DNA of 64,000 bases, from assembly GCA_964030785.1 (NCBI GenBank), contig OZ034975.1, positions 36,519,369 to 36,583,368 on the forward strand, written 5' to 3'. Below the pieces are notes generated by a model that saw only the letters and a program-made list of their open reading frames with translations, was not told where the DNA came from and made no database searches. This document shows, in pieces, positions 1 through 15,300 of this stretch. Position 1 is the first letter of the stretch; each line of letters starts with the position of its first letter. The stretch is from Siderastrea siderea. Lineage: Eukaryota; Cnidaria; Anthozoa; Scleractinia; Rhizangiidae. The position numbers and the translations under genes were made by a program.

Positions 1-1431
1 TTTAGGCGTCCTATATGCCCACCGTGTTTTTCAGCGCATCTACCCGACATGACCTAAGCCACTTGGAAGGAAAGTCAGTAAAAACCGAAAACCACGCAAA
101 AATAAAATAAGGTCCTGTATAAAATTTGGGCTACACCGTAAGAGTATAATACCACGTACATATCGGCACTGTTTGCTGGCTGTACTGAGTTATTCAATTT
201 CAATAAAAGGTTTAATTCCTTTCATATTCAACCAGAGAAACTGGATCAGCAGAATTGGTTTTCCTTAAAAAAAAAAACGTAAAAGAGATGGATTTTTCCA
301 ATGGACTCCCGAAAAGGTTCGAAAAGTCGAGTCATCATTAATTAAGCTAGACAAGTGTGAACTTGCGATACCCACTTTTGTAGGGAGTTCTTCCAAATAG
401 TTAGCAATTCGCCGTGTAATCTTTTTTTAAGTCCCGTGATTTGAAAGTTCCGTTCAAAGCAGTGTACTTCAAAATGATCCGAACTAGCTGCAAATCTTCC
501 CTGTGGGTTAAAATTTGCAACGCAAGTCCGTCCAAATTTCGCCCACTTTCTCACTGGGAGATTTCAGGCTGTTGTGAGCTGAAATTCCAGTTTCGTATAT
601 TAAACCCCATTTACGCACGAAAGAAATCGGCTTGACAAGGATGAATATCGGCAAGGGTAACTCAACTCTTTTTTTGGAGAGGAAAGGATTGTTTACACAC
701 GTAACTTTTTATGCTCACCGGTTTTGCACCAGGCAAGGTTGTTTTGTTCCAGGCAAGGATCGGGAAATAATGAAAGTGAGCATGCGCAATTGTTAGTGAC
801 AGCATGACGTCCACAGTATCACCAATCTCGTTCCCAGCGTCCTCGCTCTTCCTCCCTTGAGTGCTAGCTCGTAAACAATTGATGACACTACCAGTTCGAT
901 CAGTTGTGTAGCGTACAGAGCCAAAAAAAAAATAATAATAATGATAAAATAAAAATAATACATAAAGAAATAAAAATTAAGAATTAAAATAAAAATAAAA
1001 AAAAAACAACAGCCACAGTAACAACAACAAAATAAAAAAAAGCTAACTGTCGATGTAAGCTTGTGAGATAAATATTTGCTGTTTCCCGGAAAACATCGAG
1101 GTTCACCTTTTGGGGTTTCTCTCCAAGCTATCACCCAATTTGCGTACCATGTTTATGATATAACCCGCGTAAAAGTTCAAACTCCGAAGCGATCGTTGTA
1201 TCGAAAAAGTGGAAATTCGTTCTAGGAAGCCAATATAGAAATGCCGCGCTTTCGGCCTCAGCCAAAACACCTTTTAGTAATTTTGCCGCTTAAACCGGGC
1301 CATCAGAAGTCAGAAATTTTGCCCTCGTTAGAAAGAAAATTAAGAAGAGACGCCCTCCATGTCAATTTATCGGTGTCCGGTAATTTTGCCCTCTATGCTA
1401 TAAGTCCATTTAATTGTCCTTAAATTTGCAG
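1..1431. other. Non-coding left flank (intron of RTK gene)
   Basis: I see no gene here. The open frames are short or low-complexity; the 793-1134 minus frame only reads an AT-rich stretch of A-runs. The segment ends in a splice acceptor (ttgcag) at 1426-1431, so it is best read as the 3' part of an intron whose upstream exon lies outside the window. Confidence 0.6.
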
Positions 1432-1689
1432 AGAAGCCTATGATCATTCGTCCACTTCCTGCAAGTGTATATCACATTGAAGGAAGTCCTGTTGATATCA
1501 GCTGTGAGGCCACAGGAACACCAGTCCCAAATGTAGAGTGGATCCACAAAGGTCAAGTAGAGAGTTCTGGGTCCCAAACAGCTCGCCTGACTTTAAGAAC
1601 GACCAACAGAAATGATGCTGGAAGGTATACATGTAGGGCCACCAACTCTGCTGGAAATACAACGAAACAACTATATCTTGTCGTTAACT
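1432..1689 (+). CDS. RTK exon: Ig domain 1 in window
   Basis: The exon enters in phase 1 after ttgcag and leaves in phase 1 at gtaagt. It encodes one I-set-like Ig domain of about 86 residues. The two domain cysteines are in DISCEATG and GRYTCRA, with the core Trp in VEWIHKG and the D-x-G-x-Y-x-C signature in NDAGRYTC. The next coding exon is 14.8 kb away because the intron holds several insertions, including a BEL element. Confidence 0.88.
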
Positions 1690-4600
1690 GTAAGTATGCT
1701 GTGTGTAAATCACTTATCAGTGCATTTTAATTTTTATGCAATTATTTTTAGGCAATTAAAAATCAGGTTGTGAGGTCTTCATGCGCACTTTCCTGGAGGT
1801 TTTGAATTGGCAGAAGGCGGAGAGATATTTAGAGAGCGCAAGAAATTCATCTAGTGTGACAACACAAGCAGGATGTGTAAAACACCCACTTGAGTTACGG
1901 ATGTTTATAAAGTCGGTTCCTTGTGAACTTTTGAAATGAGACCATATAAGGAATACACAAGTGTATATGGCCTTTGACAAACATCTCGACAGGACTGATG
2001 TCTTGGCAGGCTACTAACCTCGTTACTATCTAAAAGATAATATATAGATTTAGCCAAGCCTAAAAGCGGAGTTCCACATCTCTATTTCATGCTTGTTGGC
2101 CCGTAAAACACATTATATTTTAGTTGTACAGTTATTTGCCAAGAGGTGAAAAACAGCACGGGAAAACATGCGAACCACTGAGGAAACTGGGACTTGGCTT
2201 ATTTTTCTTCAAAGAAAAGACTTCAGCACGACTTTCACCGACAGCTCTTCTTGTAGCATTCTTTCGAAAGCTAGCTAATTAAGTTCCAAAAAACTACAGT
2301 TGCTAAAAAAACCCATTTAAGTTGCTACCGGTAGCGACTCGACAGACTTTTTCCTGCAAATCACATTTCTCACTGATTCCAATGCATCCCTCTGGCTGTT
2401 TAATTCTGCTAACCATGAAACATTTCTCGAAAGCTATTTTGCTAAAATAAATAATATTTTCCTGGCATACCCAAAAACTGTTTTCGGAAACTTTCAAGCA
2501 CACGTATAATTATCAAGAGAAAATAATAATGACACAAGTTTTTCACCCGCGAAGTATTAATCGGGCGCTTTCAAGAACACACCCTGAACTAATTTTAAGG
2601 AAGCTTTTAGAGTCTCATTTTAGACAAAATAGACTTAAACCGAGAAATGCTATGGTCAGAGTTACTTAAATAAAGATTTCATTTCGATCTGTAAATAAAG
2701 ACAATGAAATGGCTTACTGGTTAAAAACAAAACGAACACGAAAACATGCCACACTGAACTCACTCACTGAACCGGCGATTCTAAGTTTAGTCGCTAAATT
2801 GGGACTGAAATGTCATTCAAATGAAGAATGAAAGAAACACTTCAAATGAAGAAACCAAAAATATATAAAAATATAAGGAAGATAAAATATTCCACAACTG
2901 AACAAAAAACATATGGAGCTTTACACTACGACTATAAACTTAATAAAAAAATCTTGACGACAGAGCAACTCTTCAGGTGTTGAATACTAAATTACGAAAT
3001 AGTCAAAACAGCCCAATATGCGGCGCCGAAGAAAAACAACCTAGATTGAAAAAACAACACAGGCTCAATCCAGAATAGTTACCATTTCTACTTCTCGAAT
3101 AAAAAACACTACTGACTAGAATTGTTCAAAGAAAACTATCGAAAATTACGCACTAAAGTTCAAAAGAAATGGCGCATATAAGAACTTATATCAGATTGCT
3201 CACTAATGAAAAATCCTTTAATGAATAAACACAGAAAAAGGGACAAGAAACCTTAAAAAACATGAAATGTCATTCACATACGAAGCATTTGTTTGCCTAG
3301 GAAAGCAAACTGCATTCAATTTTCCTCTCGGGTGAAGTTACTCGCTAGCCGACAAACGGGAACTACAAGGTAATTTTTCACGGATATTTTAAACAAGTTT
3401 GTAAAACATTTCAAGAAAATTACCGTAATTTACTAAACATGTAAAGTCGCTCAATTAAACAGTTTTTACAATGTAGATCCACAATCAAATCTGTAATCTT
3501 TTTTACTACTGAACTGAAAGAAGGACTTTAAAATCTAAACGAAAGTCGCCGGGTTCTTTCCAGATCTCCTTAGCTTTGAAAAAAAACAAGTATGTCCTCG
3601 AACAAGGATTTCTTGCCTTCAAGCTCTCCAATATCTTCTATAGGCGCCATCGAGACTGAAGCAATCCTTTTCCTTTTCATGATGAACTGTTACAAGTCTT
3701 CATTCCAAGAATGTATTACAATTATCGTATTGAAAATCGAGCCTACGAGGAACCAGCTAGCCTGCGTAGCAAGCGTTTCCGTAGGGCTTTCCCCTCCCCC
3801 TCCCCGCTGCTTCCATCAGTGTTGCGTTCGCCCCCAACTTTTGCGCCGGTAAAATGCGAAAAACGCCTCGAACGGGCGGAAAACCCTGCGGAAACGCTTG
3901 CTACGCAGGCTAGGAACCAGCCGCCATATTGTTTACTTCAGCTACAAGAAAAAAAGGCATTCCGCCTCCCCCGGTCGGGTTGTCTTGGGACTCCCCTCAC
4001 CCTCCCCCAGAGTCTGTACGGACGGACGGACGTACGCTGACATCAGAACCAAACTTTTTCGGATCAACGGGTTACCAAATTTGCTTACTGACGGTGCTCC
4101 GCGAGCTCCGCTAATAACCGAATAAGGAGTACAAACCAGAAACCTTAATCCGCCGACATACGTAAGAAATAACAGTCAACAAAATATTTAACTCCGAAAA
4201 ACATCTTCCTTACTTAAAATATAAGTATTTAGGTTATTGTTATTGAAGACCATTTTCAAACGTTCAAGGGATCGCAATGCGCTGAACTTAGTTAGTATAG
4301 GTTCGGTGCATTGCGATCCTTTGTACGCTTGACTGAATGGTATTCAAACATTTACAAAATATTACTTTTACTTGGTCTTACTTCTCGTTTTGTTGTTTAC
4401 GTTGCTTATACTTTTAATATTTTAAATTAGCAAGATGTTTTAAAAAAGCACAATAACTGAAAACGTGGTGATTACGCTTAGAATACGATTGTGTGGTCTG
4501 ATTGCGCCCTCGTGTCATTGCAAACGGTCTTCATAATGTTTTCTCTAGAATAATTGTGAAAGAACGCAAGAAGAGGTATTTTCACGTGGCAGGGGATTTT

Positions 4601-6271
4601 CGCGGGCTTTAAATTGGGTGTCTCGCATTTTGATATACTTTTCAAGCGCTGCAAGACTGGCAAAGAAACACTGCTCCATGCACGGAGGGTACACAATAGG
4701 GTTCTCAGATCCCGCTCTCCCGCCCTTCTTTACGTGAAAATCCCGATCCCGCTAAGTTTTTTTAAAAAAATTTTTCTGTATTAATTAGTAATGTAAATGT
4801 AGTTCACATGAATTAACATGAAAGACGTATCTTTGTGCAATGGGAAGCAGATGAGTAAATAAGCTTTGATGGTCAATGGTCTTGACATCGCAACAAATGA
4901 CCGTAATGTTTCTTTTTGTCTGGTTTGTGGTTTTGTTTTCTTTTATGTTATATTATATATTATTATTATCAGGCCTGCTGTTTGGAAAACAATCAGCTAA
5001 ATATCTGGAAGCGCGGTGGTCTAGTGATCGTCAAGGTCACTGGTTCAAGACCCAGTCCCTGCCATCATGTTGTTTCCTTAGATCAGAAGAAACTTTTCCA
5101 CAAGTTGTCTATCTCCACCCAGGTGTATAAATGGGCTATGTCCTTAGACAAGGCACTTTATTCTACATTGCCTCTCTAAATTTCGGAAATGCTGTTTACG
5201 AGGGGCAGTTACAGTGGTGCAGCGGTTAACGTATTTGACTTTTGACCTGAAGGTTGATAGTACCAGTCCTGATCTCGGCTGTGTTGTTTCCTTTGACAAG
5301 AGACTTCATTCCACATTGTCTCCCTCCACCCAGCTGTATAAATGGGTACCGGCGACATAATATATTGGGATGTGGCTTTGTAATGGACTAGCATCCCATT
5401 ACATCCCAGTACTTCCCTCCCGAGTTAAGCTCAAACAACTGCTTTGGACGCGATGAAATCTGGGTTTGAATTTTTCCGTTCAGAGGAAAGCATTTACGCA
5501 CCCTCTACATAGTCCAAGGCCACATAATTTATTATGTGGAAACTTCATTTTCGCCGTCGGCCAGGGTGGCCACATTGGCAAGACTAGCCATATAGCGGCT
5601 GTAACGACTGTTTCCGGAAAGGAGGATCAAGGAACCAACGCTCAATAGTAAGGACTGAATTGTCAAGAACCGGGTCAAGAACTAAGTCAAGAGCAGTCAA
5701 TCAGCGCCTGATGAGAATAGACAGGACATGTAAAGCGTGACTTGATACCTCTTTCATGTGACGAAAGTGACGAAAATGGAAATCAACCCAATCGGACTTC
5801 ACAACAAGGTTAAATGATGTAGATGGATAGGTTTGACAGGCTGCATCACCTTTGCTATTGTATTAATGGAGCTACAATTCTACCAATTCTACAACCTTAC
5901 GTGGGTACGTGATCTAGCACCAGCCACACAGGAGTACATGGAGTCTACATGGTCAATTGATGAAATTATTAATTGTAATCCCGTTTCCCGCTACCAGCCC
6001 CTCTCGACTCTCGCATCCAGACCCCTCAAAAACACGAAATCCCGCTCCCATTCGTAGCTAAAATTACCGCTTCTAGCTCCTATTTTTAATTCGCATCCCA
6101 AATATCGCCCCCAAAATATGTCAAATCCCGCATCCCGCCAAACCTATAGTGGACCTTCTGCTCGTCTAACAAATATTGACGCTTGCTTCGTGTGGAGACT
6201 TTAAAGATGAAATTATTAATTGTAATCCCTTATTAATTGTAATCCCCCTGTAATCCCCTCAGCTAATTGTA

Positions 6272-6312
<41 letters not shown>

Positions 6313-9300
6313 AGAGTAGTATGTAGACTAATATTATCACATTTTGTTTCCTGTCAGTGTTGTGCAATGCTAAACGATTCCACTGAAGCCTTTTATTTTC
6401 TGATTGGGGGCCCGGGGGGACTCACTTTTATATTGGAGTCCCTCCCCGGAATTGGGAGAGGATACTCCAAGGTAACATTGTACCACTACTGTCTCCTTCC
6501 CCATGTGGTAGAAGAAGATTTGCTTCTTTCATCATTTCCGTCACGTCAATAATTTTATGCCTAAGATGTCGACCACATTGGCCATCATCATATTGAACTT
6601 GACAAAGATATAATGCAGTGAGAACGTCGAAAAGTTTTTCGAAGTTTCGGCAATTGTCAATTATTAATCACCTGATTACTCACTGATGATTCATCAATGT
6701 CACTGATTATTGATTAGTCGTGCCTGGTTAATTATGATTCCGTCAGAATAATTCTATCCTTAAATTTCGAAACAACCACTTCGAAGTTGAGAATTAAAGG
6801 GTTTTTTGCTTTCATCACTCACTTCCGTATTCAATTTAGCGAGTTAATCCGGTTTCCTTGTATTTGAATAGTAGCCACTTGACAGTTTTTCCTTTTAATC
6901 GTACTGGCATACAGTATGTTCTGAACTTTGGAACGGCTTCAGGCTATGGTGTGTCTTAATTGCACCTTTCGCTTCAGCAGTTTGTCACGTGATGTAAGGC
7001 AAAAATGTTTTTGAAATAAAAACTCGTACGACTATTGCACCAACCAAAGTAGCATTTTCTCCAGTATACAGCCCTGAAATATTTCATTTTGCCGACAAGA
7101 GCTTTGAACTAGCTGTCCACCATCGATGAGATGCTCTTTGTAAAAGCAGTTTCAGCATCTACACAAGATTGTATGCTTGTATGCTTGCACTGTTACTTCT
7201 TCTGCTTGCAGGTATGTTTAACTTCCTTATTTCGTATTTGTTCATGTAAAGAATGTTTTATTCATCAGTTTTGTACACAAGGTGTAGCAGCTGTCGTAAG
7301 GTCTTCCACGATTAGTCCGCTAAACAATAGAACAAACAAAAGAAACAAAGAACGAGGAGTAAAAACAATAGAGCTGCTACGTATAGCGGTCCAATGAAAA
7401 TACAAGCTTTTGAGAGGTGCTACACTACCGCTATATCGAGTGAGTTCCTGAGAGTTTCTTCTGTTTAACTTTTGATCGAAGGCGTTTCAATGCACTCAGT
7501 AACCAGTCAGGCTATAAAGTCTGACCGAGTCTGAAGTAAATACTTGTATCGCTAGACTCGTGTTTTGTCATTACATAGCTAACTTACTTACCAAGGTGAG
7601 AAAAGACGTCTAATCAAAGATCAACCGGACAAGACAGAGTGAAGTTTGGGATTGCTTTTGGTAGATACAACATTCAATAAACCACATTTCCACCTAACGG
7701 TTTCGGCGACTTCGTGCCCAAGGCGGTTTGTCATAGCGAAGGTGATTTAAGCTAAACGCTTATGATACAGGAATCTAAAGAAACTGGCTTAATGTGTCAC
7801 GCGACACCCCTACGTAGGCTGCTTCCCTGGCTCACAATGACTCCTCCTGGGTAGCTAAATAGGAGATAGAATGCGTTCATTGATTAAATGGGCTATGACA
7901 TACATTCTGTGACCTTAAAGTGTACCTAAGGAGAATTCAGAAACGATTTTAAAGAATTTAACAGCGTATCATTTGTCTCAGTTTTAGCAAGTAGCTGTTT
8001 AAACCAAATCAATCTAGGCGTACTCCTTGCTTATGCAAATCCTGAATCTTTAGCTTGCATTTGCTTAATTCTTTGAACCCGTCCACATGTATCCTTTTTC
8101 GTTTATAAACAAACTTTTTTCTGTCCGTTCTCAAAACAATTCGTGTCCACAAGTAACGTTTTTTAATCGTTTACGCCCGTCCACACGAAAACGCTAATAC
8201 CGCTGACGGAGATGCGCATTTACGAGTAAAATGAGCCTGCAAGACAGCAAGGGACGCCATTTCCGTCGTCTTGCGAGTCCCTCTTCGTTAGGAACTTGAA
8301 AATTTGCAAAGAAATAGTTTAAAGATGCCGCAGACCGGACAAAAACTAGATAGATCTGAGGGCAAGGCTGACGAACTAGAGCTGCTTCTTAACGTTCTTT
8401 ACAATCTGGACCACTTTGTAGCACAGTATCCTTCGCCGTTTTGCATTTAGGTTATATTTTGCCCAGCTTTCGCGCTTGAAGGCTGGATCCAATACTGTAA
8501 CGTCATCGTTTTCAAAAAGTTCCGTTTTTACTGTCCACCCGAAAACACGAAAACAACGTTTTCAAAAAACCTTTAGTAAAAGATTCAAAAACTTAAAAGC
8601 GTGCGTTTTTGACAATAGCACCTGAATACCAAACAGTTAGCCTCTGCGAATCCTATTCGCATTGTTCTGACTGAAGAAAAAGTCACTTTCATTGAGCCCC
8701 TGTGGCTTAAGGCAACTCACTCTGTAAGCCCACTGTCCCTCTTTTTCCAATAATGCCGACTTGTCAGACCCTCTGTCAATCAGTTTGATGTTCACATCCT
8801 CAAGGCCATGGTGCCCTCGACCATAATAATGTCTATAACTGAGATCATCCTAAGTTCTATCATCAACAGAAAGCCTTGAGTGCCCTCTAAAGCGAGATTT
8901 GTGGTTTTTAAACCTAAGCCTGAATTTTGTTGCAGTTGAAACAGGGTATTGCACACGACATACTTTACAAGACAACAATTAAACAACATTACTACTATAA
9001 TAATTACAGTCTAGTTCGTAATTAATTGAATAGCTCTTTCCAGTGTTCTGAGATGTAAACCTGTCGCCCGGTTCAAGATACTTACACACATGACACCGCC
9101 TATTTCCAAATCTCATTGTTCCCCTAAGTCTCTGTTCTGTACGTCGTGTAGGGTTGAGTTTGGCATGTACAAGGTAGTCACACAGACTCCTGGGTCTCCG
9201 AAATGCCATTAAGGGCATTTCTTTGATGGCTTTTCTGCATCTATCTAAACAGCGCAGGAGCGGTTGAAGTTCTCGTAGAATACCAGGATGGTACGTTACT

Positions 9301-12300
9301 ACCGTTGGCACTCTGTTGTTGTTTGTACCCCTGGGGCCTGGGTTAACGTCTCTTCTCTGGTTTTCAATCTAGCTCTTTGAATTTGCTGCAAAACAAATGC
9401 TTTTCTATACCCTCTCGCTACAAGAAATGTGCAAAGGTCAGCAGTCCCACGCTCAAACTGCTTCTGTCGTGGAACATATTCGTCGAAGACTTAGCGCCTG
9501 AGCGTACGGCATGCTTAATCTTTGTACCTTTCCTCCCTTTCCTCGAGAAAGAGTAAAAATCCACCACTTTTTTGGCCTACTTCGTGAAATAAACGATCAC
9601 GTTCCCCTCTGGCAAAGCTACGATACATTTTCTTTTTAAATGTGTACTGTCAACAAACTACTGTAGTCATCTTCGCCTTTAGCTTTAAATGGTCCTATAA
9701 TTTTGTGTACACTGGTTATCATGGCGGTATAATCTGTCTATTAAGTCTAAGTTGTTTTGAGTGTGTTACTGGATTTTTTGAAAGCAGCCAGGATAGATTG
9801 AGATAATTTTCTGTGCGACATGTTTTGCCAACTAGTCTGAAATGGGGTATACATTTTCTCTGTTAAAGGCAAAAATAAGGGGCTATGCATACCTCGCATA
9901 AGGCACTGGTCTTTTAATTATTTGAAAGATGTAAAAAAAGCGATCAAGAGGATAAGCGCAGAATGTGAAATCATTTTAGAGCCCGCAAAGCATTTAAAGC
10001 AAAGCGGACGCTAAGCTTCCCAATTTCACCCAAATGAACCTGTTTTTCTTTGTTGTCATTGGTTTGTCGATATCCCTGAGATATCTGTTTTCGTACCATT
10101 AGTTCAAAAAGTACCAAGTTGTCTGTGTCAGCACATATCTACATGAAGCGCATTTTTGTGGAGGAGGACAGATGGAGGGAGGTGTAGAGAAGGCGGGAGT
10201 AGCGGGGGAGGGAAGCGGGAGAAACAGGGGCAAATTGCGCAATATTTTGCAATCGAAAAAGCGCAAAGAGAACTTGGGGAGCCATCAAAAATAGGGCGGG
10301 AACCGGGATGAAAAAGGTACGGAAAGCATCAAGTTTAAACCGCCCTGTCCCCTTAATCATTCTTTGTTTCACCATTTACTTAAAAAATCAGACACAGTGA
10401 TGTTCGTTGGATAGACGTGTTTAATTCCAATTTCTCCTACACAAACTCGAGGGAATAAGTATAACTACAAGTGCATCTCACAATATTGCTATTAAAAGAC
10501 AGAATGTGACTCTTACATGGCATGTGACACCTGCCAACTTGCCAGTGTCTGAGTACAGATTCTACCGCAACGACAGTAACACGGCTATTAACACATTAAC
10601 GAACATCAATCAACATACCATCCACGACCAATAAAACATCAACGATCTTTTGTTTTGTTCATTGGCAATTGAAACATCTCGGTCAGGTAACTTTTTTTAA
10701 CCCAGCTTGTTTTGTGCTGAGTTGAATAAATAATTGCTCTAACAAATGTTGAAGAATGTTCTGGAATGTGTCGGCAGAAGATGAAATAAGGAGTTTTTTC
10801 TTGGAAGGACCTTTCACAGACAGACATGTGTGTTGAGGACTGTATTTTAACGTAACATTTCTTTTATTTTTCTTTCTTGTCGATCTGTTAAACGATACTA
10901 TTTTCTGCCGAACGCTCTACAAAATATCTTACATCATCTCGTCTCATGGCATCGCAAAAACTTAGACTATCGAATTTAACATGTGCAACACAACACCATA
11001 TAAGGAAATACACGTGCTCAGTTCATGATAACGCAACTGTGACTTGGTGTTCATTTAAATGTTCGTTTCAATTTACGACATCCTCCCCCCTTGATTAGCT
11101 AGAAGCTGATCATCACATCGTCTTCTGAGGTCTGCATCAATGGCTGCAGCTCTCCTTGGTACTCTCCGTGTCTGCACTTGTTCCTCCCCTGCTGGCTTAG
11201 TCACCGTCTGCCCGGTCTGCACTGGTCCTCTAACTTCTAGCGGGTAGAATTTCTGCACTGGTCTGTTGAGGTAAATCGGCTTTCCTTTTTTCGTCAACAC
11301 CTTCACTTTTGCTACTCTGATCTCTCCATCTTTCCCAGTTATCAATTCTTCTACCTTTCCTAATCTCCACTTTCCACGCGACACTCCTTCCTTTGCAACA
11401 GTCACTATGTCTCCAGTTTCAACAACCGCACCACCTTTTGTCACGTTTCTTTTGTGTTGTTATCTCAATTCTGACAAATACTCCCTTTTCCATCTCTTCC
11501 AGAAATGGTCTAGCTTAAGGCTGAGATATTTCATCCGTTTGTTCAGTCCTTTCCAGGAATCTTCTTCATCTTCTTCATCTGAGGGATATGTCGGTAGCCG
11601 TGTCAATCGCCTCCCATACATCAGATTTGCTGGGGTCAATGGTTCTTCCGGATCACCTTCTTCGTAGACGTACATTAAAGTTCTCACATTCAAGGTACTT
11701 TTCACTTCAATCACTAGAGTCAGAAGCTCGTCATACGATAACCGTGCATTTGCCAGCGTCTTTCAAAGACATCTTTTCACTCCTTTCACCATCCTTTCGT
11801 AGAAGCCGCCCCACCATGGTGCTTTCTCCAAATTGAACCTCCACGTAATTCTCTTCTCAGTTAGAAAGGCTTGAATATCTGGATACTCGTACAGCGTCTT
11901 CAGTTCCTTTGCAGCTGATTTAAAGGTCTTTGCGTTATCAGATATGATCAATTGCGGAACACCTCTCCTGGCTATGAACTTTCTGAAACATCTGAGAAAG
12001 GTTCCAGTCTCCAGGTCCTCAGTAATGTCCAAATGAATAGCTCTAGTCACTGCACAGGAAAATAATGCTATGTAAACCTTCTTCATTTGCATTCCACTAC
12101 TTTTCACGTACAGTGGGCCTGCAAAGTCTATGCCAACTTTTGTGAATGGCGGCACTTATTGAATTCTAAAGCTTGGTAACTCCGCAGTTTTTGGAGCTGG
12201 ATAAGCAGTTCCTTCGTATCGTTTACACACAACACATCTCCTGATACTCTGCTTTACTGCTTGTCTTCCCTGGTTCACCCAAAACCGTGTTCTCAATTCT

Positions 12301-15300
12301 CTTAGTGTCTCTCTTACTCCACAACGATGAACTCTCAGGCAGGAATGCTGGCTGCTTTTCATCGTACTCCATGACTGTTTCAGGAATTCTACCGCGGCAT
12401 CGAATCACACCATCTTATATAGTATAGTCCAAGATCTCTTTCAATTTGCTTAAAGTTCTTCTGATCTGTAAGACCGGACTGCGCTTCTTTCACCCACGAA
12501 TTGTCTGCTTCTTCTACTTCTGTGGCTGTCAGGTTGCCAAACGCAAGATTTTTCACTTTCCTTATTTTCAACTTGAGGTTTCTTGCAGATCTGTACACAT
12601 AGGCTGTCACTCTGAACAACGTTGTGCAACTGCTGTAAGCGTTCACGTCGATGATGCTTGCTATGCTGCATTTCTTCTTCTCTGCTGCTAGAAGTGTGTT
12701 CTCACTGCGTGATGCCTTGATTTCCCCTTGACTTTCTGAGGTCGGCTCAACATTCATTGAAGGCCATTTTTCAGGTACTCTGCTTAACCATTCAGGTCTT
12801 TGCCACCACAAACTGCCAATCTTGATTGTCGTTGCTGTCACACTCCGCGATCCAAGATCTGCTAGATTTTCCACTCCAGGACATTGGTTCCATTGCTCTC
12901 TTGTGGACAGTCTCAAAATCTCTTTCAGTCTGTTCTGCGCAATAGGCTCGATCACTGCCATCTCCGAAGCCATGTAACTCATACGATACGACCTTCTCGC
13001 CTATTCCACTGTAGATACAACGTGGCACCTGCACAGAACGGACTTCCTTCAACGAAACCACCGACTTCCTCCATCGTTCCTGAAAGGCTTCTGCTAAGCG
13101 TTCATCCCACTCGAGATTACTTTGACAGACTTCCTGAAACAAGACCTTCATTCCAATTGTAAACGGACTCAGCATGCCAAGAGGATCAAAGAACTTCGCA
13201 ATAATCTTGAGCAGATTTCTCCTCGTTAATTCTCACTCAAGTTCTCACTCAATTCAATTAGCGCATCAAACTTATAGATAATTGTGTCTTCCACACGATT
13301 CCAAACCTCTCCCAGGACCTTCTGTTCCTTGTCCTCTAACTCATCTAGACTTCCGACAGTGCTCTTTGCATACGTATCGTCGTCTTCCATTGACGTTCTC
13401 TTCTTGTAGCCGAGCTGCTTCCTCTCCAACACGGTCATCACGAATCATCTTCATTAGCTCTGCACTATTGGAGCTTCACTTCCTCGGTCTGAAACTTGAT
13501 TCTTCCAGTCGAGTCTTAATCTTGCGATACAGCTTAAAACCCTCTTCAACGCTATCTTCTCCCAAGTTGAAGTCGTCCACATAAGATTCTTCTAACACCT
13601 TCAGGACGAACTCTGGGTCTTCTTGGATGTAGGTCTGAAGGTGATGTCTCAGAGTTGCGCTCAACAAGAACGGTGAGGAGCTCACACCGAAGACTACTCT
13701 GCAGAATCTGTATACGACAATCATTTGTTCTTCTTTCTGAAAGTCGTCAACTCAAAAGAACCGCAAGCAATCTCTGTCCCTTTTATCGACTTCAATGTTA
13801 AGGAATGCCTTTTCGATGTCTGCTATCAGCGCGATTCGATTGCATCTAAAACGCAGTAGAATGTCAAACAACAACTGTGTAAGGGAAGGTCCTACATGCA
13901 AGCAGTCATTTAAGGAAGGTCCCTTTCCGTCAGCTCTCGACGACGCATCATAGACTACTCTCAACTTTGTCGTTTTAGCATCTCTTCTAGCAACAGCATA
14001 TATAATGCGGCAAGTAGTGCGTTCGTCCAATCTCGGGAACTTCCAGGTCACTCACAGCTTCAATCACTCCATCTCTTAACTGCTTTTGAATAACTAAATC
14101 ATACTCTTTCAACAGATGTGGGTCTTTCTTCAACTTTCTCATTTGACTGTTCAATCTCTGTAGACTGTTGTCGTAATTCAACGGTACCAGTTTGTGATCC
14201 TCTTTCCATGGCAAGCCTACAGTGTATCTGCCATCTTGAAACTTGATATTCTTCAGGAAATGTTCATGAACACTGTCTCTCTCTCTGATCCCCATCGAGT
14301 CAAGGTCCCACAACCTTTGGAATTCCACTGACAAAGTTTCGTGCACTGTTCCCTGCACTTCTTGTTCTTGAATTTCCAGAACGTGCGTGACCAGATTTGT
14401 TCCAGCTGTAGACTTCTGCTGAGGGATCTTTAATGGGCCTGACAACACCAATCCTAGAGAGGTTGAGATAGCACCAGGCTCATCTTTCTCCCTCCTTACT
14501 ACTTCACCCCTCATGAACTCCCACAAGTAATCGGCACCAATGAGCGTATCAACTTCCAAATTCTCCTGCCTAGGGCAGACGTCAGAAAACCAAAGTTTGT
14601 TCAAGTAAGGATGTACCCTTTTTGCCTCTTCCACGTGGTGATTCTGCAGGGCCTTGCAGATGACTGGTACCTTAAATGCCTCTACTTGATTAGTTACTTC
14701 CTCGAATAGATGTCCTACATGGACCGCAACAAGTTCTCGCTCAGTCACTGGTGCTTTCACTTGGCCAAAAGTTCCGGTTTCCATCATCTCACTTCCTATG
14801 CTGCTTAACTGCAACAGGTTAGCCACTTTCTCAGTGACGTAGGATCTCTGGCTTCCGGAGTCGAAATTACTCGGATCCTAAGTCCTTGGGCTTTCGTTAC
14901 ACTGCTTGTGCTTGCAATAGCCTGGGCGGTCTGCAGAATGACTTGTGCTCTTGAATTTACATGAAGAGTTGAATCAGGCTCTGGTTTCTGCGACTAACTA
15001 ACTCGTGCACTTTCTGGAACTCGGTTTTCACCTCTACTTTCGATCTCTGAATTTATTTTCACACAGTGCTGGATGATGGCGTCCACCACAATGACATTTC
15101 TCCTTAGAATCACAACAAACTGCTTTGTGCCCCCGTCTGAGGCAAACAAAAAAAAGCCCAAATCTTTAAGCAATTTGTTTTCTTTCTGCGACTCTGACAA
15201 TCTTTCTACAATCAACATGCTTGTGTAACCCCATGGAGAAGGCACACCTACTTTCATACTTTCAAAGCGCTTCTGCAATATTTCAATCGCGGCCCCTTAA

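Noticed and set aside
793..1134. 113-codon minus ORF
   Set aside because: The middle is a Phe/Tyr/Ile run caused by an A-rich tract; no recognisable domain.
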